Source: Puniceibacterium sediminis
Lineage (GTDB): Bacteria > Pseudomonadota > Alphaproteobacteria > Rhodobacterales > Rhodobacteraceae
Direction: 5' to 3'
Length of the DNA stretch: 64,000 bases
Assembly (NCBI RefSeq): GCF_900188035.1
Contig: NZ_FZNN01000008.1
Location: forward strand, 62,001-126,000
Below, piece by piece: positions 27,803-37,176 of the stretch. A model generated the notes under the pieces. The model made no database searches. It worked only from the letters and a program-made list of their open reading frames with translations, and was not told the origin of the DNA. Both the position numbers and the translations under genes were made by a program. Within the stretch, counting starts at the first letter, position 1; every line of letters starts with the position of its first letter.

Positions 27803-28459
27803 CTACTGCGCCGCCATCCGCAGGCTCGCGATCAGCTGGTGAAACTTCTCACCCTGCACCGCCACATGCGCCCGCAGAGTATCCGCCGCCAGCACCGCAT
27901 TTCCGTCGCGCAGGGCCTCCACGATCGTCTCGTGTTCGGACATCGACTGCCCCATCCGCCCCCGCCAACGCAGCTGCACCCGGCGGAACGGAATCAGCCG
28001 CCGGTTCAGCCGCAGCGCCTCATGCTCAAGAAAGCTGTTGCCGGTTTCGTGGTAGATAACGTGATGAAATTCCTGGTTTTCCCGGTAATATCCATCCGCG
28101 TCGCCCGCCGTCACCGCCGCCTGACACAGCGCATTGGTCTGCGCCAACCTGTCCAGCGCCGCGTCCGAAATCCGCATCGCCGCCAACCGCCCGCAGGCGG
28201 CCTCGATCTCGGCCATGGTCTCGAACATCTGCATCAGCTCGACCGGGCCGGGCTGGCGAATGAACACGCCGCGCCGGGGCAGTTGCTCGGCCAGACCGGA
28301 CACCACAAGCCGTTGCAATGCCTCACGAATTGGCGTTCTGGACACCCCAAAGCGGGCCGCCAGCGTGATCTCGTCCAGACGGTCCCCGTCGTTGAATTCG
28401 CCGGTAAAGACCATCTCTTCAAGCGCGTCTGCAATCTCGTTCGGGCGCATCTTTTCCAT
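27803..28459 (-). CDS. matR: GntR-family (FCD domain) regulator of malonate genes
   Basis: A 218-residue regulator with an N-terminal winged helix (GDRLDEITLAARFGVSRTP, then IREALQRL) and an all-helical FCD ligand domain carrying the metal/ligand residues (ECR such as EIEAACGRLAA and NQEFHHVIYHETGN). It is divergent from the malonate TRAP operon, and a perfect palindrome typical of this family lies between. It probably represses the operon until malonate or malonyl-CoA binds. The symbol follows MatR of rhizobial malonate clusters and is by analogy. Confidence 0.85.
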   Translation of the reverse strand: MEKMRPNEIADALEEMVFTGEFNDGDRLDEITLAARFGVSRTPIREALQRLVVSGLAEQLPRRGVFIRQPGPVELMQMFETMAEIEAACGRLAAMRISDAALDRLAQTNALCQAAVTAGDADGYYRENQEFHHVIYHETGNSFLEHEALRLNRRLIPFRRVQLRWRGRMGQSMSEHETIVEALRDGNAVLAADTLRAHVAVQGEKFHQLIASLRMAAQ

Positions 28460-28503
28460 CCCCGGATGCTACGGTGACGGCGCTTTGTCGGCAAGATGCA
28501 AAT

Positions 28504-28517
28504 TCTTGTATACAAGA
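28504..28517. promoter_or_regulatory. Perfect palindromic GntR operator
   Basis: TCTTGTATACAAGA is a perfect 14-bp palindrome whose core TTGTATACAA matches the usual operator form of FadR-subfamily GntR proteins (N-GT-N-AC). It lies 45 bp from the regulator start and 82 bp from the dctP-type gene start, so it can control both directions. Confidence 0.8.
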
Positions 28518-28599
28518 TGATTGACTCTGTGTGCCCCATCCCGCACCCTTCGCCCATCAAGTCCGACCGGGGAGGGTCGGACGTTTCTGGGAGGAAATG

Positions 28600-29586
28600 A
28601 TGAAAAACTTTTTGAAAACAACAGCCGCCGCGCTGACTCTGGCCGCGCTGGCCAGCACCGCACAGGCCACCGAACTGCGCCTGTCGCACCAGTGGTCCGG
28701 CAACGACGTGCGCAACAAGATCGCCGAAATGGTGGCCGAAGATGTCGCCGCCGCCAATGTCGATCTCACCATCAAGGTCTTCGGCTCGCAGTCGCTTTTC
28801 AAGGCGCGCGAACAGTATACGCCGCTGTCGCGTGGCCAGCTGGACATGACCGTCCTGCCCCTGTCCTACGCGGGCGGTCAGCAGCCTGCCTATAACCTCA
28901 CACTGATGCCCGGACTGGTGAAAAACCTCGACCACGGCGACCGGCTGTCGCATTCGCCTTTCATGGAAAAACTTCAGGAAATCATGGCCGGCGATGACGT
29001 TATGGTGCTGGTCCACGGCTATCTTGCGGGCGGTTTCGGCTCCAACAAGGGCTGCATCACCAAGCCTGCCGATGTGAAGGGAATCGCGATCCGCGCAGCC
29101 GGAAAATCCTTTGAAGAGATGCTGGCCGGTGCCGGTGCGTCGATCTCCTCCATGGCCTCGTCCGAGATTTACCCGGCCCTCCAGACAGGCGTTCTGGATG
29201 CCACCAACACCTCGTCCGAAAGCTTTGTCAGCTACCGCCTTTACGAACAGCTGAAGTGCTACACACCCGCTGGCGACACCGCCCTGTGGTTCATGTACCA
29301 GCCGATGCTGATCAACAAGACGACCTTTGAATCGCTGACCCCCGAGCAGCAGAAGGCACTGACCGACGCCGCCGCCAAGGCCGAAGCCTTCTATCTCGAA
29401 GAGGGCAAGAAGGGCGACGAAACCGCACGCCAGACCTTTGCCGATGCGGGTGTCGAAATCGCCGACATGACACCGGAAGACTTTGACCAGTGGCTGGCTT
29501 TGGCCAAGACCACGGCATTCCCGGTTTTCGTGTCCGAAACGCCGAACGGTCAGGAACTTCTCGACATGGCACTTGAAGTAAAGTGA
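28600..29586 (+). CDS. matP: TRAP transporter substrate-binding protein (malonate), DctP family
   Basis: The 328-residue protein has a signal peptide ending in STAQA followed by TELRLSHQWSG, and the family signature around KGIAIRAAGKSFEEM, with the conserved Arg that holds the substrate carboxylate. GGGAGG lies best-spaced before the second of two adjacent ATGs (28600). It captures a carboxylate, most likely malonate given the two malonyl-CoA enzymes at the end of the operon, and feeds the QM membrane pair. A strong hairpin follows the gene. Confidence 0.88.
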   Translation: MKNFLKTTAAALTLAALASTAQATELRLSHQWSGNDVRNKIAEMVAEDVAAANVDLTIKVFGSQSLFKAREQYTPLSRGQLDMTVLPLSYAGGQQPAYNLTLMPGLVKNLDHGDRLSHSPFMEKLQEIMAGDDVMVLVHGYLAGGFGSNKGCITKPADVKGIAIRAAGKSFEEMLAGAGASISSMASSEIYPALQTGVLDATNTSSESFVSYRLYEQLKCYTPAGDTALWFMYQPMLINKTTFESLTPEQQKALTDAAAKAEAFYLEEGKKGDETARQTFADAGVEIADMTPEDFDQWLALAKTTAFPVFVSETPNGQELLDMALEVK

Positions 29587-29593
29587 TCCCCCT

Positions 29594-29632
29594 GCGCCCG
29601 CTCTGCCCCCCAAGTTGAGGCAGCGCGGGCGC
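29594..29632 (+). terminator. Hairpin after the TRAP binding-protein gene
   Basis: GCGCCCGC (29594-29601) pairs with GCGGGCGC (29625-29632), and CTGCC (29603-29607) with GGCAG (29619-29623), with one mismatch between, closing on an 11-nt loop. Only a short TTT follows, so it is more likely an attenuator or RNA-stabilising stem than a full stop. It resembles the arrangement after smoE. Confidence 0.65.
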
Positions 29633-29660
29633 CCCCCTTTGCCGACCGGAGCCACCCTAA

Positions 29661-30227
29661 ATGACCGACTTCGCCCATCCCGGCGCCGTTCCAATCCCCG
29701 TGCGGATCATCCGCCGGGTTTCGGATCTTTGCGGCGTGATCGCCGCCCTGATGATCCTGCTGTCCGTGTTCATCACCTGCCAGATGATCTTTGTCCGGCT
29801 GATCCTGAAACAGTCCACCTTCTGGCAGACAGAGGCCGTGATCTACCTTGTCATCGCCGCCACGCTTCTGGGCCTGTCCTACGTCCAACTCCTGCGCGGG
29901 CACGTAGGCGTTGACCTTTTGCCGGGGCTGATGCCACCGGGCGCGCGCCGGGTCCTCGCACTCTTTGTGCTGATCATGACCCTCGCGATGGCGGCGGTGA
30001 TGATCTATTACGGCTATGACACCTTCCACCTTGCCTGGTCGCGCAACTGGAAATCCGAAAGCGTCTGGGGCTTCCCGCTCTGGATCCCCTATCTCACGGT
30101 GCCGCTGGGTTTTGCGCTGTTCTTCCTGCAACTCGCCGCCGACCTCTGGATGACCGTAACCGGACGCGACAATCCCCTCGCTCCCTCCATGGTGCCTGAC
30201 ATCCAGCCACAGAAAGAAGGTCACTGA
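29661..30227 (+). CDS. matQ: TRAP transporter small membrane subunit, DctQ family
   Basis: A 188-residue inner-membrane protein with four predicted helices, about residues 20-40, 55-75, 90-115 and 135-160. The sequence FWQTEAVIYLVIAATLLGLSY is the conserved family region. CGGAG lies ahead of the ATG. It partners with the large M subunit, whose gene starts on the last base of its stop codon (TGATG). Confidence 0.9.
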   Translation: MTDFAHPGAVPIPVRIIRRVSDLCGVIAALMILLSVFITCQMIFVRLILKQSTFWQTEAVIYLVIAATLLGLSYVQLLRGHVGVDLLPGLMPPGARRVLALFVLIMTLAMAAVMIYYGYDTFHLAWSRNWKSESVWGFPLWIPYLTVPLGFALFFLQLAADLWMTVTGRDNPLAPSMVPDIQPQKEGH

Positions 30228-31543
30228 TGGATCCGCTCACACTGGCACTGCTCGTCGCGATCATCACCATTGTCGTGCTGTTTTCGGGCATTTCGGTGGC
30301 ATCCGGTCTGCTGATCGTCGCCACAGGTTTCCTTCTGGTTTTCGACGGGGTGCGGTCCCTTGCCTCCCTGCCCGACCTGTTTTTTGCCGAACTCAACAGC
30401 TTCGCCCTGCTGTCGATCCCGATGTTCATCATCATGGGTGCCTCCATCGCGTCGACCCGTGCCGGCGCTGATCTTTACGAGGCACTGGAACGCTGGCTGA
30501 CCCGTGTTCCCGGCGGCCTTGTGATTTCCAACCTCGGGGCCTGTGCGCTGTTTGCGGCGATGTCTGGGTCGTCCCCCGCCACCTGCGCCGCCATCGGCAA
30601 GATGGGCATCCCCGAGATGCGCAAGCGCGGTTATCCGGATGGTGTCGCCGCAGGTTCCATCGCGGCGGGCGGCACGCTTGGCATTCTGATCCCGCCGTCG
30701 GTGACGATGATCGTCTACGGCATCGCCACTGAATCCTCGATCGGGCGGTTGTTTCTGGCCGGCGTCCTGCCCGGTATCATGCTGGTCGCCCTGTTCATGG
30801 CCTGGTCGATCTACGCCACCTGGCGGTCGGGCGATGCCCGTGTCCTGTCAGCGACCGACTATAGCTGGAAGCAAAAATTCGAGATCCTGCCAAAGGTCCT
30901 GCCGTTCCTCCTGATCATCCTCGGTGTGCTTTATGCCATGTACGGCGGCATCGCGACGCCGTCCGAAACAGCCGCCGTTGGTGCCCTGCTCTGTCTGGTC
31001 ATCGCCGTGCTGATCTACAAGATGTGGCACCCGCGCGACCTGTGGGTGGTACTGCGCGATTCAACGCGGGAATCGGTGATGATCCTGTTCATCATCGGCG
31101 CGGCGGGTGTGTTTTCCTACATGCTCTCAAGCCTGTTCATCACGCAGAGCATCGCGGAATGGATCGGCACGCTGGACGTGAACCGCTGGGTTCTGATGGC
31201 GATGATCAACCTGTTCCTGTTGGTTGCGGGCTTCTTCCTGCCCCCAGTGGCGGTGATCCTCATGGCAGCGCCCATTTTGTTGCCAATCATCACCACCGCC
31301 GGTTTCGATCCGATCTGGTTCGCAGTGATCCTGACCATCAACATGGAGATCGGCTTGATTTCGCCCCCGGTCGGGCTCAACCTCTATGTCATCAACGGCA
31401 TTGCGCCCGACATCTCGCTCAAGACCATCCTGCTCGGGTCCCTGCCCTACGTCGCCTGCATGGTGCTGGCCATCGTGCTGCTCTGCCTCTTTCCGGGTAT
31501 CGCCACCTGGCTCCCGGACTATGTGATGGGACAAAGACTATGA
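30227..31543 (+). CDS. matM: TRAP transporter large membrane subunit, DctM family
   Basis: This 438-residue transporter has about twelve helices with family motifs SGSSPATCAAIGKMGIPEM, GGTLGILIPPSVTMIVYG and LISPPVGLNLYVINGIAPD. It performs sodium-coupled substrate translocation with the DctQ and DctP proteins. It overlaps the malonyl-CoA decarboxylase gene (ATGA), linking uptake to catabolism. Confidence 0.93.
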   Translation: MDPLTLALLVAIITIVVLFSGISVASGLLIVATGFLLVFDGVRSLASLPDLFFAELNSFALLSIPMFIIMGASIASTRAGADLYEALERWLTRVPGGLVISNLGACALFAAMSGSSPATCAAIGKMGIPEMRKRGYPDGVAAGSIAAGGTLGILIPPSVTMIVYGIATESSIGRLFLAGVLPGIMLVALFMAWSIYATWRSGDARVLSATDYSWKQKFEILPKVLPFLLIILGVLYAMYGGIATPSETAAVGALLCLVIAVLIYKMWHPRDLWVVLRDSTRESVMILFIIGAAGVFSYMLSSLFITQSIAEWIGTLDVNRWVLMAMINLFLLVAGFFLPPVAVILMAAPILLPIITTAGFDPIWFAVILTINMEIGLISPPVGLNLYVINGIAPDISLKTILLGSLPYVACMVLAIVLLCLFPGIATWLPDYVMGQRL

Positions 31544-32784
31544 GCCTTTTCGCGGACCTCCTTTCGACTGTCTTCGAACGTCGTTATCGCGGTGCCACTG
31601 AACCGGACCGCAAGGGTCGCAGCATCGAAGAGTTGTGCGCCGACCTGATCAGTAATGCCGGCGAGGTGTCGGGCACCGAACTGGCGCGCCTGATCCTGGA
31701 TCGCTACGCCGCGATGGAGTGGGAGGAAAAGCGCGCCTTCTTTGCCTATCTCACCACCTCTCAGGGCATCGATACCGCCGCCACACGCACCGCCCTCGAC
31801 ACCTATGAGGCAGGTCCGAACAAGGCCAGCTACCGCGCCCTGATGGATCTGGTCGAACCACCCCGGCAGGAGTTAGCGCGGCGGCTGAATCAAGTGCCGG
31901 GGGCGACCGGGCAGCTGGTCGAAATGCGCGCGGACCTGTTGCGCATGACCGACAAGAACCCCGAATTCGCCATGCTGGATCTGGACCTGCGCCACCTGTT
32001 CGCCTCGTGGTTCAACCGCGGATTTCTGGTGCTGCGCCCCATCAGTTGGGAAACCCCCGCCGAGATATTGGAAAAGATCATCGTCTACGAGGCGGTGCAC
32101 GCCATCCACAGCTGGGACGATCTGCGCCGCCGCCTGCAGCCCGAGGACCGTCGCTGCTTTGCGTTCTTCCACCCCTCCATGCCAAGCGAGCCGCTGATAT
32201 TTGTCGAAGTCGCCTTGACCAAAGGTATTTCAACATCGATTCAGGACTTGCTGGCCGACGGGCGTGCGCCAATGGCGGCGCGGGCTGCGGATACCGCAGT
32301 GTTCTACTCGATCTCGAACTGTCAGGCCGGGCTCGCGGGGATTTCCTTTGGCAATTCCCTGATCAAGCAGGTGGTCGCGGACCTCAGCCGCGAACTTCCG
32401 GGCCTCAAGACATTCGTCACCCTTTCGCCAATTCCCGGCCTCACCCGCTGGCTGGAAAAGGAAGGCCGCCCCCTGCCCGGTGACCCCACGGCGCAACGCC
32501 AGTTGTCGGCGCACTACCTGACAAACGCCAAACGCCCGGACGGTGGCCCCGTCGACCCCGTGGCGCGGTTCCATTTGGGCAATGGCGCACGGGTCCATGC
32601 GGTGCATGCAGGTGCCGACACTTCGGCCAACGGGCTGCGGCAATCGGGCGGTGTGATGGTGAACTACCTTTACGATCTTGCCCAGATCACGCAGAACCAC
32701 GAACGATTTGCAACCGCAGGCACCGTAGCCGCCTCGCCCGAGGTACGCGCGCTTGCCTCTGCCGTGTCGCTACAGGACGCATGA
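31540..32784 (+). CDS. matA: Malonyl-CoA decarboxylase
   Basis: A 414-residue protein of the malonyl-CoA decarboxylase family. It has an N-terminal helical domain, then the GNAT-like catalytic domain with YEAVHAIHSWDDLRRRL, RRCFAFFHPSMPSEPLIFVE, NCQAGLAGISFGN and C-terminal HLGNGARVHAVH and VNYLYDLA. It converts malonyl-CoA to acetyl-CoA and CO2. Its start overlaps the transporter stop (ATGA), and the malonyl-CoA synthetase follows, giving the MatA-MatB pathway malonate to malonyl-CoA to acetyl-CoA. Confidence 0.93.
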   Translation: MSLFADLLSTVFERRYRGATEPDRKGRSIEELCADLISNAGEVSGTELARLILDRYAAMEWEEKRAFFAYLTTSQGIDTAATRTALDTYEAGPNKASYRALMDLVEPPRQELARRLNQVPGATGQLVEMRADLLRMTDKNPEFAMLDLDLRHLFASWFNRGFLVLRPISWETPAEILEKIIVYEAVHAIHSWDDLRRRLQPEDRRCFAFFHPSMPSEPLIFVEVALTKGISTSIQDLLADGRAPMAARAADTAVFYSISNCQAGLAGISFGNSLIKQVVADLSRELPGLKTFVTLSPIPGLTRWLEKEGRPLPGDPTAQRQLSAHYLTNAKRPDGGPVDPVARFHLGNGARVHAVHAGADTSANGLRQSGGVMVNYLYDLAQITQNHERFATAGTVAASPEVRALASAVSLQDA

Positions 32785-32795
32785 AGGACCAACAC

Positions 32796-34313
32796 ATGGC
32801 CAACCCGCTTTATGACACGCTTTTCGGACGCCACGCCGGGAAGAGTACAGTCTTTCTGCACCTTCCGGATGGCGCCACGCTGACTCATGACGCCTTTCTG
32901 CGTCTGGCTGCGCGCATTGCGCATGTCCTGACCGACCTGGGCCTGAAACCCGGCGACCGCCTTGCCGCACAGATCGAAAAGTCGCCCGAAGCACTGGCCG
33001 TCTATGCCGCCTGCGTTCAGGCCGGTGTGGTCTTTTTGCCGCTGAATACCGGCTACATGGGCGAAGAAATCCGCTATTTCGTTGAGAATTCCGGCGCAAA
33101 ACTGCTGCTTTGTGATGCCACCAAGGCAGAGGCTCTGTCGCCCCTCGCCAAAGATTGTGGCGCCTTGATCGAGACGCTGAATGGCGATGGCACGGGCACC
33201 TTGATGGAGGCCGCCAAGTCCAAGCCCGACAGCTTTGGCACCGTCCCCCGCACCGCCGACGACCTTGCCGCCTTCCTCTACACCTCGGGTACCACGGGGC
33301 GGTCCAAAGGGGCGATGCTGACCCAGTCCAACCTGCTGAGCAATGCCCAGACGCTGGCCGACTATTGGCATTTCACCGCGGATGATGTCCTTCTTCATGC
33401 CCTGCCGATCTTTCACACTCACGGGTTGTTCGTGGCGACAAACACCCTGCTGATCGCTGGCGGGTCGATGATTTTCCTGCCTAAATTCGATCTCGACCAG
33501 ATGATTGCCCGCCTGCCGCAGGCCACAACCATGATGGGCGTGCCGACCTTTTACACCCGTCTGCTGGACGATCCGCGCTTTGACCGCGACCTGACCCGGC
33601 ACATGCGCCTGTTCATTTCGGGCTCTGCGCCACTTTTGGCCGAAACCCATGTCCAGTTCGAAGGCCGCACCGGGCATCGGATCCTAGAACGGTACGGCAT
33701 GACCGAAACCAATATGAACACCTCGAACCCTTATGACGGTGAACGTCGCGCGGGCACGGTGGGCTTCCCCCTGCCCGGTGTCGAGCTGAAGATCACCGAC
33801 CCTGCGACCGGCGCGACCCTGCCACAGGGTGAAATAGGCCAGATCGAAGTGCGCGGCCCGAACGTGTTCAAAGGCTACTGGCAGATGCCCGAAAAAACCG
33901 CCGAAGAGCTGCGTGCCGATGGCTTCTTCATCACCGGGGACCTCGGTCAGGTGGACAGCGACGGCTATGTCTCGATCGTGGGGCGCAACAAGGACCTGAT
34001 CATTTCCGGCGGGTACAACATCTACCCCAAGGAAATAGAACTGCTGCTCGACGATCAGCCGGGTGTGCTGGAATCCGCCGTGATTGGCGTGCCACACCCG
34101 GATTTCGGCGAAACCGTGGTGGGGATTCTGGTGCCCTCACCCGGGGCCCAGCCGGATCTGGAAGCGATCAGCGCGCAGATGAAGGCCTCTCTGGCCCGTT
34201 TCAAGCACCCCCGCAAGTTGGTGATTCTGCCGGAACTGCCCCGCAACACCATGGGAAAGGTGCAGAAAAAGGCGCTGCGCGATCAGTTCGGGGATCTGTT
34301 TACCACCGCGTAG
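32796..34313 (+). CDS. matB: Malonyl-CoA synthetase
   Basis: The 505-residue adenylate-forming enzyme has the ATP loop LYTSGTTGRSKGAM, a YGMTET motif, TGDLGQVDSDGYVSIVGRNKD and the catalytic Lys in MGKVQKKAL. It matches MatB, which ligates malonate to CoA. An in-frame ATG at 32781 inside the previous gene is possible, but AAGGA lies 7 nt before the ATG at 32796. It is the last gene of the malonate operon and converges on the cox cluster 12 bp away. Confidence 0.92.
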   Translation: MANPLYDTLFGRHAGKSTVFLHLPDGATLTHDAFLRLAARIAHVLTDLGLKPGDRLAAQIEKSPEALAVYAACVQAGVVFLPLNTGYMGEEIRYFVENSGAKLLLCDATKAEALSPLAKDCGALIETLNGDGTGTLMEAAKSKPDSFGTVPRTADDLAAFLYTSGTTGRSKGAMLTQSNLLSNAQTLADYWHFTADDVLLHALPIFHTHGLFVATNTLLIAGGSMIFLPKFDLDQMIARLPQATTMMGVPTFYTRLLDDPRFDRDLTRHMRLFISGSAPLLAETHVQFEGRTGHRILERYGMTETNMNTSNPYDGERRAGTVGFPLPGVELKITDPATGATLPQGEIGQIEVRGPNVFKGYWQMPEKTAEELRADGFFITGDLGQVDSDGYVSIVGRNKDLIISGGYNIYPKEIELLLDDQPGVLESAVIGVPHPDFGETVVGILVPSPGAQPDLEAISAQMKASLARFKHPRKLVILPELPRNTMGKVQKKALRDQFGDLFTTA

Positions 34314-34325
34314 GGGCTTGGCGGA

Positions 34326-35117
34326 TCAGTCGGCGTGGCGCTGGCCGCTACGCCGCACCTGAACCACCTGCGCCAGGATCGACAGGGCGATTTCCTCAGG
34401 CGTCAGGGCATGGATATCCAGCCCGGCCGGCGCCTGTACCCGGGCCAGATCCCGCGCGGCGATGCCTTCTGCCGCCAGCTTTTCGGACAGGGCGGCGAAT
34501 TTGCGGCGTGACCCGACAAAGGCCAGAAAGATCGCCCCGGACGCCAATGCCATGCGCAGGCCGTCCAGATCACCCTTGCCCTGCGTTGCCACCACCACCA
34601 GCCTTTGCGCGCCTGCGGAAACTGGCTCAAGCGGTTCCGCCAGCGGCATCGCGTTCAGGCGGAAACCGAACCCTGCCGCCAGCCGCACAAGGGCCACCGC
34701 CACGGGCGAAGCCCCCAGCACCACCAGTTCTGGCTGGGGCAGATGCGGTTCCACAAACACATCCATCGATCCCTTGCTGGGGCAGCCGTTGCGCGCAAAG
34801 CGCACGCCCTCAACATCGCTGCCAGCAGTCACCCCGCGCCCCTGCAACAGATCCTCTGGCATCAGCGACAGGAATTTCGGCTGTCCGTCCGCCAGCGCCT
34901 CTTGCGCTGCTCGCGCCAGCGCAGACCGCACGCAGCCACCGCCAATCCAGCCACCGCCAATGGTCCCGTCAGAGTGGATCAGCGCCCGCGCGCCGGGCTT
35001 GGCCGCCGTCGCGCCGACCGTGCGCACCACCGTCGCCACGGCAAAAGGGGTTCCGGCGGCACGTAAACCTTCGGCCAGCCGGGTCATCTCGTCTTCCAGT
35101 GGCGTCACGTCGATCAC
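34326..35117 (-). CDS. coxF: XdhC/CoxF-family molybdenum cofactor maturation protein
   Basis: A 263-residue XdhC-type protein. It begins at a GTG (35117) that overlaps the coxE stop (GTGA). It has GGWIGGGCV near the middle of the N-terminal domain and a Rossmann-like C-terminal half with ELVVLGASPVAVALVRLA and VATQGKGDLDGL. XdhC proteins hold and sulphurate the molybdenum cofactor before insertion in the hydroxylase; in cox clusters CoxF or CoxI does this for CO dehydrogenase. It ends coxMSLDEF. Confidence 0.85.
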   Translation of the reverse strand: MIDVTPLEDEMTRLAEGLRAAGTPFAVATVVRTVGATAAKPGARALIHSDGTIGGGWIGGGCVRSALARAAQEALADGQPKFLSLMPEDLLQGRGVTAGSDVEGVRFARNGCPSKGSMDVFVEPHLPQPELVVLGASPVAVALVRLAAGFGFRLNAMPLAEPLEPVSAGAQRLVVVATQGKGDLDGLRMALASGAIFLAFVGSRRKFAALSEKLAAEGIAARDLARVQAPAGLDIHALTPEEIALSILAQVVQVRRSGQRHAD

Positions 35118-36298
35118 AACCGTGTAAACTCCTGTTCCAGTGCAGCAAGGTCCGACAGCGTCCCCGCCGCGGCAAAGTGGTCGAGGTGCGGCAATGCCGC
35201 AGCCATGCCCGCCGCGACCGGCGCATAGCCTGCCCAGCCCTTGAGCGGGTTCAGCCAGACAATCCGGCACCCCCGCCGCCGCAGACGCAGCAGCGCGTCC
35301 CCAAGAACTTCGGGCGGGTCGGTGTCGTACCCATCCGACAGGATCACCACAACGCTGCGCCCGTTCACCAATCGACGGGCATGGGTGGCGGCAAACTGGT
35401 CCAGCGCCGCTCCGATCTTTGATCCGCCACCAAATCCATCGGCCAGCAGCGTCAGCCGGTTCAGCGCGCGCAAACCATCGGGGTCGCGCAGCGCCTCTGT
35501 GATACGCACGAGTCTGGTGTGAAACAGGTAAGCATCTGCCGCAGAATCGGCGCGCATCAGCCCAGCGAGAAAAGCCAAGAACACCCGCGCGTAGATTGTC
35601 ATCGACCCGGACACATCACACAGGGCCACAATCCGCACTGGCCGATCCGGACGCTTGCGGCGCGGTAGACGCACAGGTTCGCCCCCGGTGGACAGGCTTT
35701 GTCGCAGCACGCGGCGCATGTCGAGCATCGCCCCCTTTTTCGCCGCGCGCCTTCTGCGCGAACGCCGGTCGCGCAGGGCCAAGGCAAGTCGCCGCGCCAC
35801 GGTTTCGGCGTCGCGGATGTCTTCGGGGCTGACCAGATCGCGCAGATCGGTTTTCATCAGATTCTGGAGCCGCGATCCGACCAACCGCCCCTCCCCGCTC
35901 ACCATGGCCTCGCCTTCGCCACCGGAGTCGTCGGGGCTATCCATTCGGCCGTTTCCGTCGGTCTCGGGGCCTTGGGCGGAACGCGAATTGCGCATGTGTT
36001 CGGTCGATGCCGAAGTTGAGGGAACCACCTTTTCCCGCACTCTGCCATCGTTGCGCCAGTAGGCGTCGAACAGATCCTCAAAGCCCGCCACTTCGTCCGC
36101 GCAACCGGTGCAGACCGCCTGCAGGGCAAGCCGCGCCTCAACCGGATCAGAGGCCCGGACATGGGTCAAAGCTTCGACTGCGAGCGCGGTTTCCCCGACC
36201 CCCAGACGCAGGCCATGATCGCGCAGATGCGCCATGAACCCGGCGACCCGCGCATTGGGTCCGGGATCGCGCCCGGCAAATCGCGTGACCTTGCTCAT
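35114..36298 (-). CDS. coxE: CoxE-family VWA-domain protein
   Basis: The 394-residue protein ends in a von Willebrand A domain with a MIDAS motif, DVSGSM, at about residue 230, preceded by a charged linker (residues 95-190). CoxE works with the AAA+ ATPase CoxD to build the [CuSMoO2] active site of CO dehydrogenase. Both ends overlap neighbours by 4 bp (coxD upstream, coxF downstream), so stoichiometric production is likely. Confidence 0.9.
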   Translation of the reverse strand: MSKVTRFAGRDPGPNARVAGFMAHLRDHGLRLGVGETALAVEALTHVRASDPVEARLALQAVCTGCADEVAGFEDLFDAYWRNDGRVREKVVPSTSASTEHMRNSRSAQGPETDGNGRMDSPDDSGGEGEAMVSGEGRLVGSRLQNLMKTDLRDLVSPEDIRDAETVARRLALALRDRRSRRRRAAKKGAMLDMRRVLRQSLSTGGEPVRLPRRKRPDRPVRIVALCDVSGSMTIYARVFLAFLAGLMRADSAADAYLFHTRLVRITEALRDPDGLRALNRLTLLADGFGGGSKIGAALDQFAATHARRLVNGRSVVVILSDGYDTDPPEVLGDALLRLRRRGCRIVWLNPLKGWAGYAPVAAGMAAALPHLDHFAAAGTLSDLAALEQEFTRL

Positions 36299-37170
36299 GC
36301 CGCCCGCCCTGCCAACCGCTGCGCCACTTCGGTGGGGATGTTGTCGCGGTCGGTCCGGGTCTTCAGCAAGGTCGCGAGTGTCGCCTGCAACACCTGAGGA
36401 TCGGAATTCAGATCCGCGATGCCAAGGCCGGACAGCGCAGCTGCAAAGTCGAGCATCTCGGCCACGCCGGGGGTTTTTTCCAGTTCTTCGCGCCGCAGCG
36501 CCTGCACAAAGCCGACGATCTGCCCGGCCAGTAAATCCTCGATCCCCGGTATGCGCGCGCGCAGGATCGCAAGTTCGGTGGCCCGATCGGGGTAATCCAC
36601 ATGGGCATAGAGACAGCGCCGCCGCAATGCGTCCGACAGATCGCGTGTGCCATTGGCGGTCAGAATGACCATGGGCCGGGTGGTGGCCGTGATCGTTCCC
36701 AGTTCAGGGATGGAAATCTGAAATTCGGACAGGATTTCGAGCAGATAAGCCTCGAACTCCTCATCCGCGCGGTCGATCTCGTCAATCAGAAGGACCGGCG
36801 CGACAGCCTGGCGGATCGCCTTGAGAAGCGGGCGTTCCAGCAGGTAATCATCGGAAAAGATACGGGCCTCGACCGCGCTGCCGGTTTCTCCGTCCTCGGC
36901 GGCCGCACGGATCGCCAACAGTTGGCGCTGATAGTTCCATTCATAGATCGCCTGCCCCGCATCCAGCCCTTCGTAACATTGCAGACGGATCAGTTGGGTC
37001 GACTTCACCGCGGCCAGAACCCGCGCCACCTCGGTCTTGCCGACCCCTGCTGCCCCCTCCAACAGCAGGGGCCGACCCAGCGACAGCGCAAGATATAACG
37101 CCATTGCCAGATCATCGGACGCGACATAGCCCTGTTGGGCCATGTCCGTCTGAAGATCATTCCAGCTCAT
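36295..37170 (-). CDS. coxD: CoxD, MoxR-type AAA+ ATPase
   Basis: The 291-residue ATPase has Walker A LLLEGAAGVGKTEVA, Walker B PVLLIDEIDRAD, sensor 1 MVILTANGTRDLSDALRRRC (Asn) and an arginine finger region, as in MoxR-family chaperones. In Oligotropha CoxD drives sulphur and copper insertion into the molybdenum centre. It starts 6 bp after the coxL stop. Confidence 0.92.
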   Translation of the reverse strand: MSWNDLQTDMAQQGYVASDDLAMALYLALSLGRPLLLEGAAGVGKTEVARVLAAVKSTQLIRLQCYEGLDAGQAIYEWNYQRQLLAIRAAAEDGETGSAVEARIFSDDYLLERPLLKAIRQAVAPVLLIDEIDRADEEFEAYLLEILSEFQISIPELGTITATTRPMVILTANGTRDLSDALRRRCLYAHVDYPDRATELAILRARIPGIEDLLAGQIVGFVQALRREELEKTPGVAEMLDFAAALSGLGIADLNSDPQVLQATLATLLKTRTDRDNIPTEVAQRLAGRAA

Positions 37171-37176
37171 GCCCGA

